A stretch of 64,000 bases of DNA from Neobacillus niacini NBRC 15566 (GTDB taxonomy: Bacteria; Bacillota; Bacilli; Bacillales; Cytobacillaceae), in assembly GCF_001591505.1 (NCBI RefSeq), contig NZ_BCVA01000012.1:56414-120413 (forward strand), written 5' to 3'. Made by a program: the position numbers and the translations under genes. The notes beneath the pieces were generated by a model. The model saw nothing but the letters and a program-made list of their open reading frames with translations, was not told where the DNA came from and ran no database searches. This document shows positions 63,627 to 64,000 of this stretch, in pieces (within the stretch, counting starts at the first letter, position 1; each line of letters opens with the position of its first letter).

Positions 63627-64000
63627 TTTTTAAATAATGTATGAAGTAACTCAAGACTTTGTTAATTAACAAAAATTTATTTAACAGTATTTTAAAAGGT
63701 TGATGAACTGTATGTTGAATTAGATGCAATAGAAGTTAAGGTGCTTGGTTAACGGGGGCGAAGTGAAAAAAAGGGTCGTTAAAAAGATAACGGGTTCTCT
63801 TTTGGGGGACAAAAGGCAATAGAAAATCTTAAAAACGCAAATAAGAACCACGTTTTCTATAAGTAAATTGTGGCTTTTTTAACATTATAAGTTCATCTTC
63901 GTATAATTCGATTCATTTTTGTTCTCCCTGAAATTTAATTAAACATTTTTTACATATGCAATCTTTTCTTATACTTTCAACAGGAACTAATTCAAAAATT
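63627..64000. other. Gene-free end of the window
   Basis: No convincing frame. A weak hairpin (AACCAC...GTGG followed by CTTTTTT, about 63846-63880) is the only structure seen. A gene could begin beyond the window. Confidence 0.4.

Overview
The window is AT-rich DNA from a spore-forming Bacillaceae bacterium (Bacillus/Neobacillus-like). This rests on the AGGAGG-type ribosome binding sites, frequent TTG/GTG starts, a SAM-I (S-box) riboswitch, a T-box leader, many hairpin-plus-U-run terminators, a CotA-type laccase and a YfkJ-type phosphatase. There are no rRNA or tRNA genes, no CRISPR array and no intact insertion sequence. No species is assigned.

Layout. 1-4.3 kb: small accessory genes, rpiB and decayed DNA, including a truncated copy of a promoter and gene start that is intact at 19 kb. 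4.3-11.9 kb: a GntR regulator and the genes it probably controls: a tripartite tricarboxylate transporter (tctC-tctB-tctA), a uroporphyrinogen-decarboxylase-like enzyme, an opine-dehydrogenase-like enzyme and a PLP gamma-lyase/synthase. Three copies of an AATTGTATACAATT palindrome mark this regulon. 12-13.5 kb: homoserine dehydrogenase under a SAM riboswitch. 13.9-17.4 kb: a T-box leader, a four-unit palindromic repeat, a TIGR04076-like protein, an aldo/keto reductase and an NhaC-family antiporter. 17.7-25.5 kb: a Tat-exported phosphoesterase, a small membrane protein/XRE pair, DUF4386 and MDR genes, hflK-hflC, a GNAT and a Cof-type phosphatase.

25.7-42.0 kb is the most striking block. It is an apparently continuous, TetR-headed operon of 15 genes: a 2-oxoacid (acetoin-type) dehydrogenase complex, enoyl-CoA hydratase, acyl-CoA ligase, acyl-CoA dehydrogenase, a branched-chain-amino-acid-type ABC importer, an iron-type alcohol dehydrogenase, a duplicated carboxymuconolactone-decarboxylase-fold protein and a hotdog thioesterase. 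Together these look like an import-to-acyl-CoA degradation pathway for an unidentified substrate. Two identical ACCGGACAGCCGGT operators sit at its promoter. The lipoyl domain is on E3 instead of E2, and the permease LivM is fused to the ATPase LivG.

42-64 kb is a patchwork of small accessory and stress or resistance genes: a frameshifted GDSL hydrolase, a nuclease-fold protein, DinB, a rifamycin phosphotransferase (rph), a CBS-HEPN fusion, a low-molecular-weight tyrosine phosphatase, a laccase with a His/Cys-rich tail, a probable spore-surface protein with a damaged 5' end, a TmrB-like tunicamycin resistance protein, an alpha/beta hydrolase, a GH4 glycosidase divergent from an AraC regulator, an MFS exporter and a minimal L,D-transpeptidase. 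A dispersed family of about 190-bp elements, each with four CCGGAAA-TCCGC units, occurs three times (14.2, 24.4 and 54.2 kb).

All functions are inferred by reading translated sequence and motifs. No database search or folding program was run.
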